A DNA stretch of 15,070 nucleotides from Deltaproteobacteria bacterium (GCA_015233515.1 JADFXS010000051.1:1-15070); one strand, 5' to 3'. Counted from the stretch's first letter, positions 1 through 10,000 are shown. Translations and numbers: made by a program. The notes: generated from the letters alone by a model not told the origin.

Positions 1-65
1 ATACGATAATATAAAGATATTATTACAATTTTATAATTATCTTGGTAAACTTGGGCTAAGGGCTT

Positions 66-108
66 GGCCTTGACGCTAGCTCGGCCCGTGCTAAAAGCAA
101 TCAAGGCC
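66..108. repeat. Inverted repeat downstream of HD-GYP gene
   Basis: GGCCTTGA (66-73) is matched by TCAAGGCC (101-108), a perfect 8-bp inverted repeat with a 27-nt loop. It lies about 65 bp beyond the stop codon of the minus-strand HD-GYP gene. A transcript could fold here, but no T-run follows on the minus strand, so a terminator role is only possible. The rest of 1-174 is AT-rich and shows nothing else I recognise. Confidence 0.3.
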
Positions 109-174
109 GACTAAGGCCGTTACCTTCTACCCACCCAAAACAGCGAAGAGCCTAAAAGATTAAAATATAACATA

Positions 175-1677
175 TTAATTACTGGTACTGGATGTAATTG
201 CCTTTCTTATGGATGGGCTTGAGTTGGATTTTTTTCCACTAAGAAAATGAATAAATTTTTGAACTAATATTTTTTGTTTAGGGTTTGTTTCTTCGATAAA
301 TATTTGCTTGAGGGCTTGAGAGGCGGTAAAAGCAGCACGATAAGGTTTCTTTGTTGTCATGCTGTCGAATTTATCTATCATATGAATGAAACGCGACAAG
401 GTCGAAATCTGATTTGCGCGAAGTCCTTTAGGATAACCTGAACCATTGGAATTTTCGTGATGTTCAGCGACAATTCTTAACGAGTGTTGAGAAAAAAGCA
501 AGGAAGATTTCAGTATGGCGACTCCAAAATTAGGGTGATCCTTAATTTCCGCCCATTCACTATTGGTCAAAGGTGTTTGTTTATCAAGAATAGATTGACG
601 TATTTTAGTTAGACCTATATCATGAAAAAGTGCACCCATGCCAAGTATTTTCAAATATTCTTCCGACAGGCCGAGATACAATCCAAAAGATGTCGCTAAT
701 AGACAGACATTGGCCGAATGATTGAATATGCTAGTATCTTGTTTGAATAAACGATACATGTCATGAAAAGTATCCGGGTCTTTAACCATAGTCTTAAAAA
801 TATCATTGACTAAATAAGATGCTTCTTTAATCTTGGTTTCCTCAAGGGGTTGGGATAAAATATCAGTAATGGCTTCAATCGCTTTTCCGTAAAGTACCAA
901 TTGTTTTTTATCTTTTATAAGAGTGTCTTGAAAGTGGGGAAGGTTCTTGATTTTTGTATAATGGTGGAAATAAGTTCGATAATCGTTTTCAAGAATATAA
1001 ACGGTGGCTAACTTACGTTTATAAAGAATATTTCTGAGCCCGGCGGTATATTCAGCGCCAGTTTTACATAAACACCTGAGATAATACTTCTTTTCGCTTT
1101 TATTATATATCTGAATATAAATATCAAATGGTACTTTTTCACCAGGTATGATTCCTTCAAATTCCACTTCAACAAATCCGGCTGGTATAGTATCTGTGGA
1201 AACTATCTCTTCATTCAGTGAAATTTTATCTATTTGAATTGGAGCGAGTGTTTTATTGGATATATTTCTGGCTAAAAAATTTTTCATTTTAGTCGTCATA
1301 ACTACATCAGAATGACTATGCTTTTTTACCGCCTCAATCAGCTTCTCGGTTTGAATCGGCTTGGCAAGGAATTCAGCCGCGCCAAGTTTCATGGATTCTA
1401 TTGCGGTTTCTATCGTTCCCTTTCCGGTTAGAATTATAACTGGAATATTCGGTTTCGTCTGTTTTATGATTCCAAGGACTTCTAAACCGTTACGATTGGG
1501 CATATTAAAATCGGTGATAATCAAATCAAAGTCCGCAAAAAGTAAGTGATCTTCTAACTTAAGAGGGTCATTAAGTTCCCTGACTTCAAAATTATGCATA
1601 CTGAGCATCCGGTTGATGATCCTGGTGATAGCAGGTTCATCATCCAGCACCAGCACTTTTTTTTTATTTTCCACCAT
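175..1677 (-). CDS. Response regulator with HD-GYP output domain (probable cyclic-di-GMP phosphodiesterase)
   Basis: Cytoplasmic two-component response regulator, 500 aa. Residues 1-125 are a receiver domain: acidic pair D12/D13, phosphoacceptor D56 in ITDFNMP, T84 and K106 before P107. Residues about 145-255 form a beta-rich linker of no family I recognise. Residues about 300-470 are an HD-GYP domain: H320, H352-D353 (HDIG), H381 (HPNFG), H406-H407 and D435, with GSGYP at 412-416. Known HD-GYP proteins hydrolyse cyclic-di-GMP, so phosphorylation probably controls that activity. Two consensus residues differ: the Lys of HDIGK is Leu356 and the Asp of DGxGYP is Asn411, so activity is likely but not certain. 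The ATG has a strong AGGGGGA ribosome binding site about 7 nt upstream. The gene is monocistronic with its own promoter. Partner kinases could be those encoded nearby, which is inference only. Confidence 0.9.
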   Translation of the reverse strand: MVENKKKVLVLDDEPAITRIINRMLSMHNFEVRELNDPLKLEDHLLFADFDLIITDFNMPNRNGLEVLGIIKQTKPNIPVIILTGKGTIETAIESMKLGAAEFLAKPIQTEKLIEAVKKHSHSDVVMTTKMKNFLARNISNKTLAPIQIDKISLNEEIVSTDTIPAGFVEVEFEGIIPGEKVPFDIYIQIYNKSEKKYYLRCLCKTGAEYTAGLRNILYKRKLATVYILENDYRTYFHHYTKIKNLPHFQDTLIKDKKQLVLYGKAIEAITDILSQPLEETKIKEASYLVNDIFKTMVKDPDTFHDMYRLFKQDTSIFNHSANVCLLATSFGLYLGLSEEYLKILGMGALFHDIGLTKIRQSILDKQTPLTNSEWAEIKDHPNFGVAILKSSLLFSQHSLRIVAEHHENSNGSGYPKGLRANQISTLSRFIHMIDKFDSMTTKKPYRAAFTASQALKQIFIEETNPKQKILVQKFIHFLSGKKSNSSPSIRKAITSSTSN

Positions 1678-1765
1678 AGCTTTCCCCCTTGAAATTAGAT
1701 CGCGAAGAATGATATTTATCTGCTTGGCAGAAGGTAATTTGATCCTTATTGAGTTCTACTGCTAT

Positions 1766-1795
1766 ATTATCAAGGGCAACCCGGTGATTTGTCAA
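1766..1795 (-). promoter_or_regulatory. Sigma-70-like promoter for the HD-GYP regulator
   Basis: On the minus strand, TTGACA (1790-1795, perfect -35) is followed after 18 bp by GATAAT (1766-1771, 5 of 6 to the -10 consensus). It lies about 90 bp upstream of the HD-GYP start codon, with no other gene between. Confidence 0.6.
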
Positions 1796-1952
1796 CAACA
1801 ATTTCATAGAAATCTGTTTATATCCAAATCCCAGCCATTTCGGAACTACATCTCCTCGTGAAAAATATCCTGATGTTTAATTAGATATAGAAACTATTTT
1901 TATCCATAGCAATTCCAAGGTTAAATCCGCACAAATTAAAACATAACACAGA

Positions 1953-2122
1953 GTTAACTCAATGCCATTTAGTTAAGGAATGATTCGATATTATATTGTC
2001 ACCCTGGCGAAAGCCGGGGTCCAGAACTGCTTAAAAATGCTGGATTCCGGCTTTCGCCGGAATGACGTCAAGGGCCGCCTTTCAGCTTGGAAGTGCTTAA
2101 CTTAATAACATTGAGAGTTAAC
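1953..2122. repeat. Nested inverted-repeat (MITE-like) element, about 170 bp
   Basis: Outer arms 1953-1977 and 2096-2122 are imperfect inverted repeats. Both start or end in GTTAACT and carry CAATG and AGTTAAG blocks, differing by a 2-nt indel and a few substitutions. Inside lies a second, stronger palindrome with 27-bp arms at 1998-2024 and 2040-2066 around the shared core GGCGAAAGCCGG. The layout resembles a non-autonomous miniature element or a repetitive extragenic palindrome. No target-site duplication is clear and no protein is encoded. Confidence 0.6.
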
Positions 2123-2159
2123 TTGATTAATAATTGACCAACGAAAACAACCAAAGTGT

Positions 2160-2461
2160 CATGAGCGTGAAAAGCTTTTCAAAGATGCGCATCTGATACA
2201 TTTGGTTTCCCCTGAAGCATTTCATGCAATTTTTCGATAATGATTTCACCGAAAACGGCTTGTGAAGATAATTATCTCCACTGGCCATAACTCCACTTTT
2301 AACTATGGCTTCCATGGGATAACCGGACATATAGATAATTTGGATTTCCTGTCTCTTGATTTCCGCTGGCGAACGGCTTCACCCCGGATACCTGTTTTTT
2401 AGAGTTGATACAATCTCTGTGGTTCAGCAATTGTGCATTCCTTCATGACGTCTCTTGACCA
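2160..2461 (-). pseudogene. Decayed remnant of a hybrid histidine kinase (REC C-terminus fused to a GAF fragment)
   Basis: Read on the minus strand, 2213-2357 matches the 3' end of the kinase at 6447-6591 in DNA and protein: it encodes [24 protein letters not shown] and then drops out of frame by loss of one A. Similarity continues through the counterpart of the kinase's downstream palindrome (about 2160-2212). Directly abutting, 2364-2461 matches 8178-8275 (GAF residues about 680-712 of the second kinase) at equal length, 98 bp. The roughly 1.6 kb that separates these parts in the intact gene is missing, so this is an internally deleted duplicate with no functional product. The receiver remnant keeps the usual Lys-Pro, whereas the intact copy has Lys-Gln. 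Confidence 0.85.
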
Positions 2462-2786
2462 AGAGCCGGAAAAATGTTGCCGTTTGTGATATAATAATCT
2501 CACTTGGTAAAACGAACGTGGGCTCCGCCGAAGAGCTATTCGCCTAGGATACTCAAGGGGACTAATCGAGCAGATTTAATGGCTTGGAGGGCACTATTTC
2601 CGCGCCCGCCCGAAATCTGAACGATAGCCTCCCTTCCACCTTGAAAGACTTCAGGTTCTTGGGAGAACCATGGAATGTTCCGAGGATGCAAAGCTTTCGG
2701 AGCATGGAGCTCTGGGAGTAGCTTAAACCTAATTTTGATTTGTCCAATTTTCCCTGGACCAACACATTCTTTTAAAGGCAGTCTAA
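2462..2786. other. Unassigned intergenic sequence
   Basis: About 325 bp between the kinase remnant and the promoter of the plus-strand kinase. It is richer in GC than its surroundings around 2580-2720. A 67-codon minus-strand frame (2562-2765) is open, but the peptide resembles no family I know and lacks a convincing ribosome binding site. The stretch may be further decayed coding DNA. I see no RNA gene. Confidence 0.4.
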
Positions 2787-2816
2787 TTTACAAAACAAAA
2801 ATAAAGTATTGATAAT
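2787..2816 (+). promoter_or_regulatory. Sigma-70-like promoter for the plus-strand hybrid kinase
   Basis: TTTACA (2787-2792, 5 of 6) is followed after 18 bp by GATAAT (2811-2816, 5 of 6). It precedes the ATG at 2924 by about 105 bp, with no gene between. The -10 and spacing are the same as in the promoter of the HD-GYP gene. Confidence 0.5.
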
Positions 2817-2923
2817 ATAGTGGGTAAGGCCGGAGAGAAATTACATTGAAAAAACTTCTACCCCAAAAACCTTTGTGGCCAAGATCATTCGTTATCTAAT
2901 GAATATCGATAAGGAAAATTAAA

Positions 2924-3484
2924 ATGAGAACACTCATCGTGGACGACCAAGAAGAGAACCGCTATCTTTTAGAGGCTCTCCTCATAGGGAACGGGTATGA
3001 TGTCACGACGGCCGCAAACGGCGCGGAAGCCCTTGAAAAGATCAAGGCTGTTGGCGGGTTCGACTTGATCATCAGCGATATACTCATGCCGGTCATGGCC
3101 GGCTTCCAGTTGTGCCGAAAAATCAAAACAGAAGAAGCTCTGCGCCACATTCCATTAATTATTTACACAGCCACCTATACCGGTCCTCAGGATGAAGCCT
3201 TTGCCGCCAAAATCGGTGCGGATCGTTTCATCCTCAAGCCTTGCGAGCCTGATGTTTTCATGGAAGCTGTTCGGGAAGTGATGGCGATTGACAAACGCTG
3301 TAAAATCGATTCAACGCCAACACCGCCAGAAGAAGAAATCCTCAAGCTTTATAACGAACGGTTGATAAAAAAGCTTGAACAGAAGAACATTTCACTGGAA
3401 AGAGAAGTTCGGATGCGACGAGAGGCCGAAGAAAACCTCCGGGCTAGTGAGCTAAGCACCGTCTTTTGGCCGAAAAGACTTTAG
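2924..3484 (+). CDS. Receiver-domain N-terminal part of a frameshifted hybrid histidine kinase
   Basis: 186-aa frame. Residues 1-120 are a receiver domain with D7/D8, phosphoacceptor D52 (ISDILMP), the YTAT segment and FILKP. A charged helical linker (about 138-178) leads to EENLRASE, the typical entry into a PAS domain. The last 10 or so residues are out-of-frame translation ending at TAG (3482-3484). Restoring one G at about 3450 gives [15 protein letters not shown] and joins this frame to the next one at 3466. I therefore read both as one gene, 2924-6381, of 1152 aa. The start is ATG with AAGGA about 8 nt upstream. As it stands the product would be a stand-alone receiver with a coiled-coil tail. 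Confidence 0.9.
   Translation: MRTLIVDDQEENRYLLEALLIGNGYDVTTAANGAEALEKIKAVGGFDLIISDILMPVMAGFQLCRKIKTEEALRHIPLIIYTATYTGPQDEAFAAKIGADRFILKPCEPDVFMEAVREVMAIDKRCKIDSTPTPPEEEILKLYNERLIKKLEQKNISLEREVRMRREAEENLRASELSTVFWPKRL
3446..3453 (+). other. Frameshift site (apparent loss of one G) in the plus-strand kinase
   Basis: Frame 2 reads AGT GAG CTA AGC and ends 33 bases on. Frame 1 reads GCT AAG CAC CGT from 3451 and is closed immediately upstream by TGA (3448-3450). GAGGCT in place of GAGCT restores a single continuous kinase. No slippery heptamer of the classic kind is visible. Confidence 0.8.
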
Positions 3485-6381
3485 ACGTAATTTGGACCAT
3501 GAATTTAGATCTTGAATTCACTTATGTCAACCGGGCCTGTCTGAGTATGACCGGCTATACACCGGAAGAATTTATCGGTAGCCGACTGCCGAAACACTGT
3601 GATGAAAAAAACTTTGCGAAAATTACCCAGTTGATTACCGATGAAATGGCTAAAGGGACGGTGGGCGCCGGCGTCATTTTTGAAACGGTGATCCTAAAAA
3701 AGAACCATGAACCGATTCCAGTAGAAATCCACGGCACGATAATCTATGACGATCAAGGACAACCGGTCGGACTCCAGGGGGTCGCCCGCGATATCACTGA
3801 ACGTAAGCGGGTTGAATATATGAACCAAGTCCGGATGCGGTTGCTTGAGTTTGCCCCGACGCACTCGCTGGAGCAATTGCTGCGAAAGACCTTGGACGAA
3901 GTCGGACCGCTGGTCGATAGCCCTATCGGATTCTATCATTTTGTCGAAACTGACCAGAAAACGCTCACGCTGCAAACCTGGTCTTCCGCAACCATTGACC
4001 GTTTTTGTAAGGCCGAAGGAACAGGGCTGAACTATGGTATTGATCAGGCAGGTGCCTGGGTCGATTGCTTACGGCAACGTCACCCCGTAATTTATAATAA
4101 TTATGCATCGTTGCCCCACCGAAAAGGGACGCCTGAAGGTCATGCGGCCGTGACCCGGGAATTGGTGGTGCCAATTTTTCGCGGTGATCGCATTGTTGCT
4201 ATCCTCGGGGTTGGAAACAAGCCGCAGGATTATAATGAGCGTGATGTCGAGGTTGTTAACTATCTGGCTGATGTTGCGTGGGAAATAGCTCAGCACAAAC
4301 GAAACGAGGAGGCACTGAAGGAAAGCGAAGGTCTGTTGCGGATCGCAAGCAAACTTGTTCACCTTGGCGGGTGGAGTGTGAATTTATCGGAGAACCGCGT
4401 AATATGGTCGGATGAAGTCGCGGCTATCCATGAGAAGCCACCGGGCTATTTGCCGACTACTGATGAAGGGATTGATTTTTATGCGCCTGAATTCCGAGAA
4501 AAAATGAGGGAAGTCTTTACTGCTTGCGCACAAGAAGGCCGGCCATATGACGAAGAAATGCGGATTATCACCGGTAAGGGGCGCCGGGTGTGGGTACGCA
4601 CCATTGCGGTGGCTGAACGGGATAATACCGGATTGATTGTACGGATTAAAGGCGGTTTTCAAGACATCACCGAACGCAAGCTCGCCGAGCAACGCATCAA
4701 GCATCTGAACCGCGTGTTACAGGCGATCCGTCATGTGCACCAATTGATCATTCGTGAACGGGACCGCGATACGCTGATTCGCGAATGTTGCCGGTTGCTG
4801 GTGGACAATCGCGGCTACGGCTCCGCCCTGATTGTCCTGACTGACGAAAACGACCGACCACTCTCCTGGTCTTATTCGGGTATAGCGGCAGCATCCGGGC
4901 CGCTGAACGCCATGCTTGAACGCGGCGAGCTGCCGCTTTGCTGCGACCGCGCTCGAAATAACGGAAAGATCGTGCCAATACGGGATCGACATGGTATTTG
5001 CGGCCATTGTCCCATAGCTACGCCATGCTCTGATCAGGACTCTCTGTGTGGGCGCTTGTTTCATGGTGACGCGTCCTTCGGCTACCTGTCCGTCGCGGTG
5101 GAACACGGTTTGGGGGTGGACGCCGAGGAACTCAGCCTTTTCGATGAAATGGCCGATGACCTGGCCTATGCGCTGCATGTCCTAAAAATGGATAAAGACC
5201 GGGAGAAGTCCGAACGCGAACGCAAATCTCTGGAAGACCAATTGCTTCAATCCCAGAAGATGGAATCAGTTGGCCGACTTGCCGGCGGCGTGGCCCACGA
5301 TTTTAATAATATGCTCACGGTTATAATGGGCAACGCGGAATTGTCCCTGTCCGGCCTACACTCCAGCGACCCGATCCATAGAAACCTAAAAGAAATTTTG
5401 GACGCCGGGAAACGGTCCGCCGATCTTACCCGCCAACTTCTGGCGTTCGCCCGAAAACAAACGATCAGTCCTATAGTTCTCGGCTTGAACGAGACCGTCG
5501 AAAGCATGCTCAAGATGCTCCGACGCTTGATGGGCGAAGACATAGATATTTTATGGAAACCGTGTGCAAGCCAACTGCAGGTAAAGATGGACCCGGCTCA
5601 GATAGATCAGATTATGGCCAATCTCTGCGTCAACGCGCGAGATGCCATAGCCGGTGTGGGTAAAGTCACCATAGAGACGGAGAGTATTACCTTTAATGAT
5701 GAATATTGCGCCCACCACATTGGTTTTGTTCCCGGCGAGTTTGTTCTCCTGGCTGTGAGCGATGACGGCAATGGCATGGACAAGGAAATCCTGGATAAAA
5801 TTTTCGAGCCATTTTTTACTACTAAGAAAGAAGGGAAAGGAACGGGTCTGGGGTTAGCCACGGTTTATGGAATCGTCAAGCAGAATAAAGGATTTATCAA
5901 CGTCTATAGTGAGCTGGGACAGGGGACGACCCTAAAAATTTATTTGCCTCGTCATGAGGGGAAAGGTATCGACACCCAGACCACGAAGATGACGGCATTT
6001 ATACAAGGCCATGGTGAGGTCGTACTATTAGTGGAGGATGAGTTGACGATCCTAAAAATGGGAAAGTATATTTTGGAAAAATTGGGTTACACGGTGCTAG
6101 CCGCGGATAAACCGGGCGAGGCCGTTCACTTGGCCCAGAAATACTCTAGCGATATTCAATTGCTGATAACCGATGTGGTCATGCCTGAGATGAACGGCCG
6201 GGAGTTGGCGCAACGGCTTCAAGAAATAAATCCGAATATGAAATGCCTGTATACGTCCGGCTACACCGCCAACGCCATTGCGCACCGAGGTGTGTTATAC
6301 GAAGGTGTCAATTTCCTTCAAAAACCGTTTTCAATACAGGCCCTGGCCACTAAAGTGCACGAGGTGCTGGATAGTCAATAA
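3466..6381 (+). CDS. Hybrid sensor histidine kinase, main part (PAS-GAF-PAS-GAF-HisKA-HATPase-REC)
   Basis: 971-aa frame from a TTG that is probably not a true start: it continues the receiver frame at 2924 after a one-base loss. Domains: PAS 1-115, GAF 120-280, PAS 285-405, a Cys-rich GAF 409-572, HisKA with phosphoacceptor H611 ([11 protein letters not shown]), HATPase_c with N box ([10 protein letters not shown]), G1 box D766 (DDGNGM), F box (FEPFF) and G2 box (GKGTGLGLA), then a receiver at 853-971 with D903 (ITDVVMP) and LQKPFS. It would autophosphorylate on His and pass phosphate to Asp in response to a cytosolic signal. No membrane segment is seen. The second GAF carries C492, C493, C512, C515, C521 and C528, so redox or metal sensing is possible (inference). 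All catalytic boxes are intact. A truncated kinase could be made from an internal start such as ATG 3499. Confidence 0.92.
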   Translation: MAEKTLDVIWTMNLDLEFTYVNRACLSMTGYTPEEFIGSRLPKHCDEKNFAKITQLITDEMAKGTVGAGVIFETVILKKNHEPIPVEIHGTIIYDDQGQPVGLQGVARDITERKRVEYMNQVRMRLLEFAPTHSLEQLLRKTLDEVGPLVDSPIGFYHFVETDQKTLTLQTWSSATIDRFCKAEGTGLNYGIDQAGAWVDCLRQRHPVIYNNYASLPHRKGTPEGHAAVTRELVVPIFRGDRIVAILGVGNKPQDYNERDVEVVNYLADVAWEIAQHKRNEEALKESEGLLRIASKLVHLGGWSVNLSENRVIWSDEVAAIHEKPPGYLPTTDEGIDFYAPEFREKMREVFTACAQEGRPYDEEMRIITGKGRRVWVRTIAVAERDNTGLIVRIKGGFQDITERKLAEQRIKHLNRVLQAIRHVHQLIIRERDRDTLIRECCRLLVDNRGYGSALIVLTDENDRPLSWSYSGIAAASGPLNAMLERGELPLCCDRARNNGKIVPIRDRHGICGHCPIATPCSDQDSLCGRLFHGDASFGYLSVAVEHGLGVDAEELSLFDEMADDLAYALHVLKMDKDREKSERERKSLEDQLLQSQKMESVGRLAGGVAHDFNNMLTVIMGNAELSLSGLHSSDPIHRNLKEILDAGKRSADLTRQLLAFARKQTISPIVLGLNETVESMLKMLRRLMGEDIDILWKPCASQLQVKMDPAQIDQIMANLCVNARDAIAGVGKVTIETESITFNDEYCAHHIGFVPGEFVLLAVSDDGNGMDKEILDKIFEPFFTTKKEGKGTGLGLATVYGIVKQNKGFINVYSELGQGTTLKIYLPRHEGKGIDTQTTKMTAFIQGHGEVVLLVEDELTILKMGKYILEKLGYTVLAADKPGEAVHLAQKYSSDIQLLITDVVMPEMNGRELAQRLQEINPNMKCLYTSGYTANAIAHRGVLYEGVNFLQKPFSIQALATKVHEVLDSQ

Positions 6382-6388
6382 AGAATAC

Positions 6389-6445
6389 AAAATGAAATGA
6401 ACATGACGAGCATTTTCAAATGCTCATCCGATACAATTTCATTTT
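6389..6445. terminator. Shared bidirectional terminator between the facing kinases
   Basis: A perfect 8-bp inverted repeat GAGCATTT/AAATGCTC (6408-6415, 6418-6425) sits inside a second pair, AAAATGAAAT (6389-6398) and ATTTCATTTT (6436-6445). The outer arm gives an A-run on one side and a T-run on the other, as expected for a terminator serving both strands. It overlaps the stop codon of the minus-strand kinase fragment (6439). Confidence 0.6.
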
Positions 6446-7026
6446 TCGTGAAGCATTTCATGTAATTTTTTCGACAATGATTTCACCGAAAACTGCTTTT
6501 GAATATAATTCACTTCGTTGGTCATAATACCGCTTTTAGCTATGGTTTCCGTAGGATAACCGGACATATAAATGATTTTGATTTCCGGTCTCATGGCTTT
6601 GATTCGATCTGCCAACTCGCGTCCATTCATTATCGGCATTATCACATCCGTGAGAAGCAGATGGATAGGCTTTTCAAATTTCCTCGAAAGCGCTAGGGCT
6701 TCGTCAGGATTGGTAGCAATCAAAACATTGTAGCCAATTCGTTCAAGTATCTTTTTACAATAGTACCCTATCTCCTCTTCGTCCTCGACCACCAAGACTG
6801 TTTCCTTTCCAATGAATAACGGTTCCTCTTGGTCATTATTTTCTTTGATTAGGTCTGCAAACCTAGGAAAATACACACGGAAAGTGGTGCCGATACCAAT
6901 TTCGCTTTCCACTTCAACATAACCGTTGTTTTGTTTGACGATACCATACACAGTAGCCAAGCCCAAGCCTGTCCCTTTACCAATCTCCTTGGTGGTGAAG
7001 AATGGTTCGAAGATTAATTTTTTCAA
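6439..7026 (-). CDS. C-terminal part of frameshifted hybrid kinase (HATPase end plus receiver)
   Basis: 195-aa frame beginning inside an HATPase_c domain: F box (FEPFFTT) at 7-13 and G2 box ([15 protein letters not shown]) near 16-31, then a receiver at about 71-195 with phosphoacceptor D127 (LTDVIMP) and MSGYP. It has no N-terminal half of its own: the TTG 'start' is only the first start-like codon after the frame break. Removing one T from the homopolymer at 7057-7063 joins it to the 7028-10312 frame through [15 protein letters not shown], which rebuilds the missing G1 box. In the receiver the Pro after the conserved Lys (K177) is Gln178. The plus-strand paralogue and the decayed copy both keep Pro there. 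Confidence 0.88.
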   Translation of the reverse strand: MKKLIFEPFFTTKEIGKGTGLGLATVYGIVKQNNGYVEVESEIGIGTTFRVYFPRFADLIKENNDQEEPLFIGKETVLVVEDEEEIGYYCKKILERIGYNVLIATNPDEALALSRKFEKPIHLLLTDVIMPIMNGRELADRIKAMRPEIKIIYMSGYPTETIAKSGIMTNEVNYIQKQFSVKSLSKKLHEMLHEK

Positions 7027-7027
7027 T

Positions 7028-10000
7028 TCAGGCGGAATTCCAACCCCGGTATCGGTAAAAAAAGATCAGGACATACTCACCTGGTAGTCCCCATTGATGA
7101 ACATGATAAAAAAAATCGTCCATAATAAAATTTTTTGTTTGGATAACGATGCTTCCCACTCCTTTAATGGCATCACGGGAATTAACGGAAAAATTAGTTA
7201 TAATTTGATCAAATTGAGAAGGATCGAGCTTTACCGGCCAAAGGTCGGGGTCCATTTTTAACTGAATATCGATATCTTCCCCGATTAACCGAGCAAGCAT
7301 GTTTCGGCTTTTACCCAAAGTTTCATTGATGTTCATAATTATTGGAGCTATAATCTGTTTTCTGGCAAAGGTGAGAAGCTGCCTGACTAACTCCGACGAC
7401 TTTACCGCGGCATTCAATATACCGGTTACGTCCTCCCAAAGTGGACTGGTACTATCCATTGTCATTTTCATTAGTTCGGAATGTCCCAGAATAATAGTCA
7501 ACATGTTGTTGAAATCATGGGCCACTCCTCCAGCCAATCTGCCAATGGCTTCCATTTTTTGGGCTTGAAGGAATTGGGCTTCCAGTTGCACTTCGTTGGT
7601 TATATCAATTTTTACCGCCGCATAGTTAACAATCCGGCCATTTTCATCTCGAATCGGAAAAATGGAGGCTTGTTCGTGATACAATGCTCCATCTTTCTTT
7701 TTATTGATAAGCCGTCCGGTCCAGATGCCTTCATTTTTAATGGTTTCCCACAAATTTACATAGAATTTCCGATCATGTTTTCCGCTTTTCAAAATTGCAG
7801 GGTTCTGGCCGATAACTTCTAGGCTGCTATAGCCGCTAATTTTTTCGAAAATCGAATTAACATACTGAATTTTGCCCTCCGGATCGGTGATAATAACGCT
7901 TTCTCCCGCTTGATCAACCACGGAGGCTAAACGCCTTGAATGCGATTCGGCCAATTTACGATCAATCACGGCCCAGACCGAGTCCATCAGTAATCTCAGT
8001 TGAAGGACATCGGTTTGATCATAGTCAGACTCTTTGTTAGCCACGCCGATCACGGCCACAATAGCTTGTTCCTTGAATACCGGAATTGTTAAATAGCGAT
8101 ATATATTGGCATGACCTCCCGGATATCCTTTTTTTAAAAAATGTTCCGCTTGAAAATCATTCAATAATACTGGTTGTCGCTGGCGAACGGCTTCACCCCA
8201 GATACCTGTTTTTTCGAGTTGATATACTGTCTGTGGTTCAGTAATTGTGCATTCCTTCATAACGTCTTTTGACCAGGTATTTAATACAAATTCACTCCGA
8301 TCTTCATTATAATCGTATATATAACCTATCTTACTGCCGGTCAGTGTAATGGCTTCATCCAGGGCGTAATCCAACAAATCCTGGATGGTATCAGCTTTGT
8401 ACTGGAGAATTTTGATCAGGCTCATCAAACGGGCTTCATTCGATTTCAGTTGTTCCTGGGCCCGTTTATACTCGGTGATATCGTTTAAAGTTGTGTAGAC
8501 CCCATTCGGGGTAATTTCTCCGGTTTTGAAAAGCGGGACCGCATCGATCATTATCCAGCGTATCTGGTTTTCAACTGGATTGAACACACCCATTATGGCG
8601 TCTTTAACCTGAGTCCCGGTTCGGAGGGCGACCATTCCGGGATGAGTCTCTAGAGGAAAGTCCGAACCATCTTCATGAATTGTTTTCCATTTTGGACCTC
8701 TAGACGATCGCTCTAGCAACTGATCGAGGGATAATCCCAGTATTTTTTCAGCAGCCGGGTTGGCGTCGGTGATACGGCCGGTGCTGTCGCGATACACTAT
8801 CCCCTGTAACATGGTTTCAAATAAAAGTCGGTGTTTTTCTTCCGATTTATGTAAAGATGACTCTATCATCCTAAGATTGGTTAAATCCTGAATTACACCG
8901 ACAATTCCACCTGGGCTGCCATCTTTATTATAAAAAATTGCTTTGTTGAAAACAAGATCATGAATACTCCGGTCCGGATATGGGATGGTGAACTCATATC
9001 TCTGCACCCCGGAATTCTGAAATAACTTCTCATCCGTTTCGTAAACTTTTTTTATTAGTTCCGGTGAGGCTAAATCGGAAACTGACTTACCTATGATTTT
9101 ATCCTTAGGCACTCCATAGAATTCTTCGAAAGCAATGTTGCAGCCCTGATAAATACCTTGAGTGTTTTTGTAATAGACCGGCGTAGGCATAGTATTAATA
9201 ATGGTCTGTAAAAAATCAGCATTGCTCTTTAACTCCTCTTCCATGAGCTTACGCTCGACAATTTCCGAGATCATGAGCGCGGTGAAATGAAGTCGTTTCT
9301 TAGCGATATCGATTATATAACCTGGACGGGTCTGATATATTCCGGCCAGTTTCGAAAGTTCCTCGTAATTTACCTGGTATTTATCAGCTAGTTCACGCAA
9401 TCGACGCGATTCCCTCGGCGGATCGCCATAGCCAAGGCATATGGCGCCGATAGTCTTGTTTCGGGCCTGGATGGGAACAGCATAAAGATGAACTCCGCCA
9501 CGACACTCGATGTCAACGGGATGATCGACGTCAATAGCCGTTTTAGAGGCATCCCACCAGCAGGATTCATGACAAAGCCACCGACCAGACCTCAAGGCTT
9601 CGCGGTTATCAGGGGTATGACATAATCGGCGTGAAGCTTGACTCATATAGCGACACCAACCGGATGAAAGAAGCCTCAGCGCGTAATCTCCGCTGATTTC
9701 ATAAACAGCGGTCGAAGTGTCCAGCAGCTCAAAGTAATCACCGACGATTTTAAAAAGTAACTCCGCTCCCACCGCGTCCAAGATGACCCGACAATCATTG
9801 ATCGGAGTCAGATCAGGCTGAGCGAGCAAATATGCCTGGCTACTTTCTCCGGATATTTTGTCCGGGCTCATGGTTTTACGGAGGAGCCACTCGATGCGTT
9901 TTAGTTGCTCTTCCTCCCGCCGGCGCTGCAATTCTTCGTGTTTTTTCTGTAATGCGCTGATTATCCTGGGGCCCAGGCTTTTGATGTTTTCCTTGACGAT

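Noticed and set aside
3455..3470. Programmed -1 ribosomal frameshift in the plus-strand kinase
   Set aside because: A -1 move would join the frames, but no X-XXY-YYZ slippery heptamer or clear stimulatory hairpin is visible. A simple base loss is the simpler reading.
4717..5178. 153-codon minus-strand open frame inside the plus-strand kinase
   Set aside because: Antisense shadow of the GAF domain. The plus-strand frame has clear domain content and this one has none.
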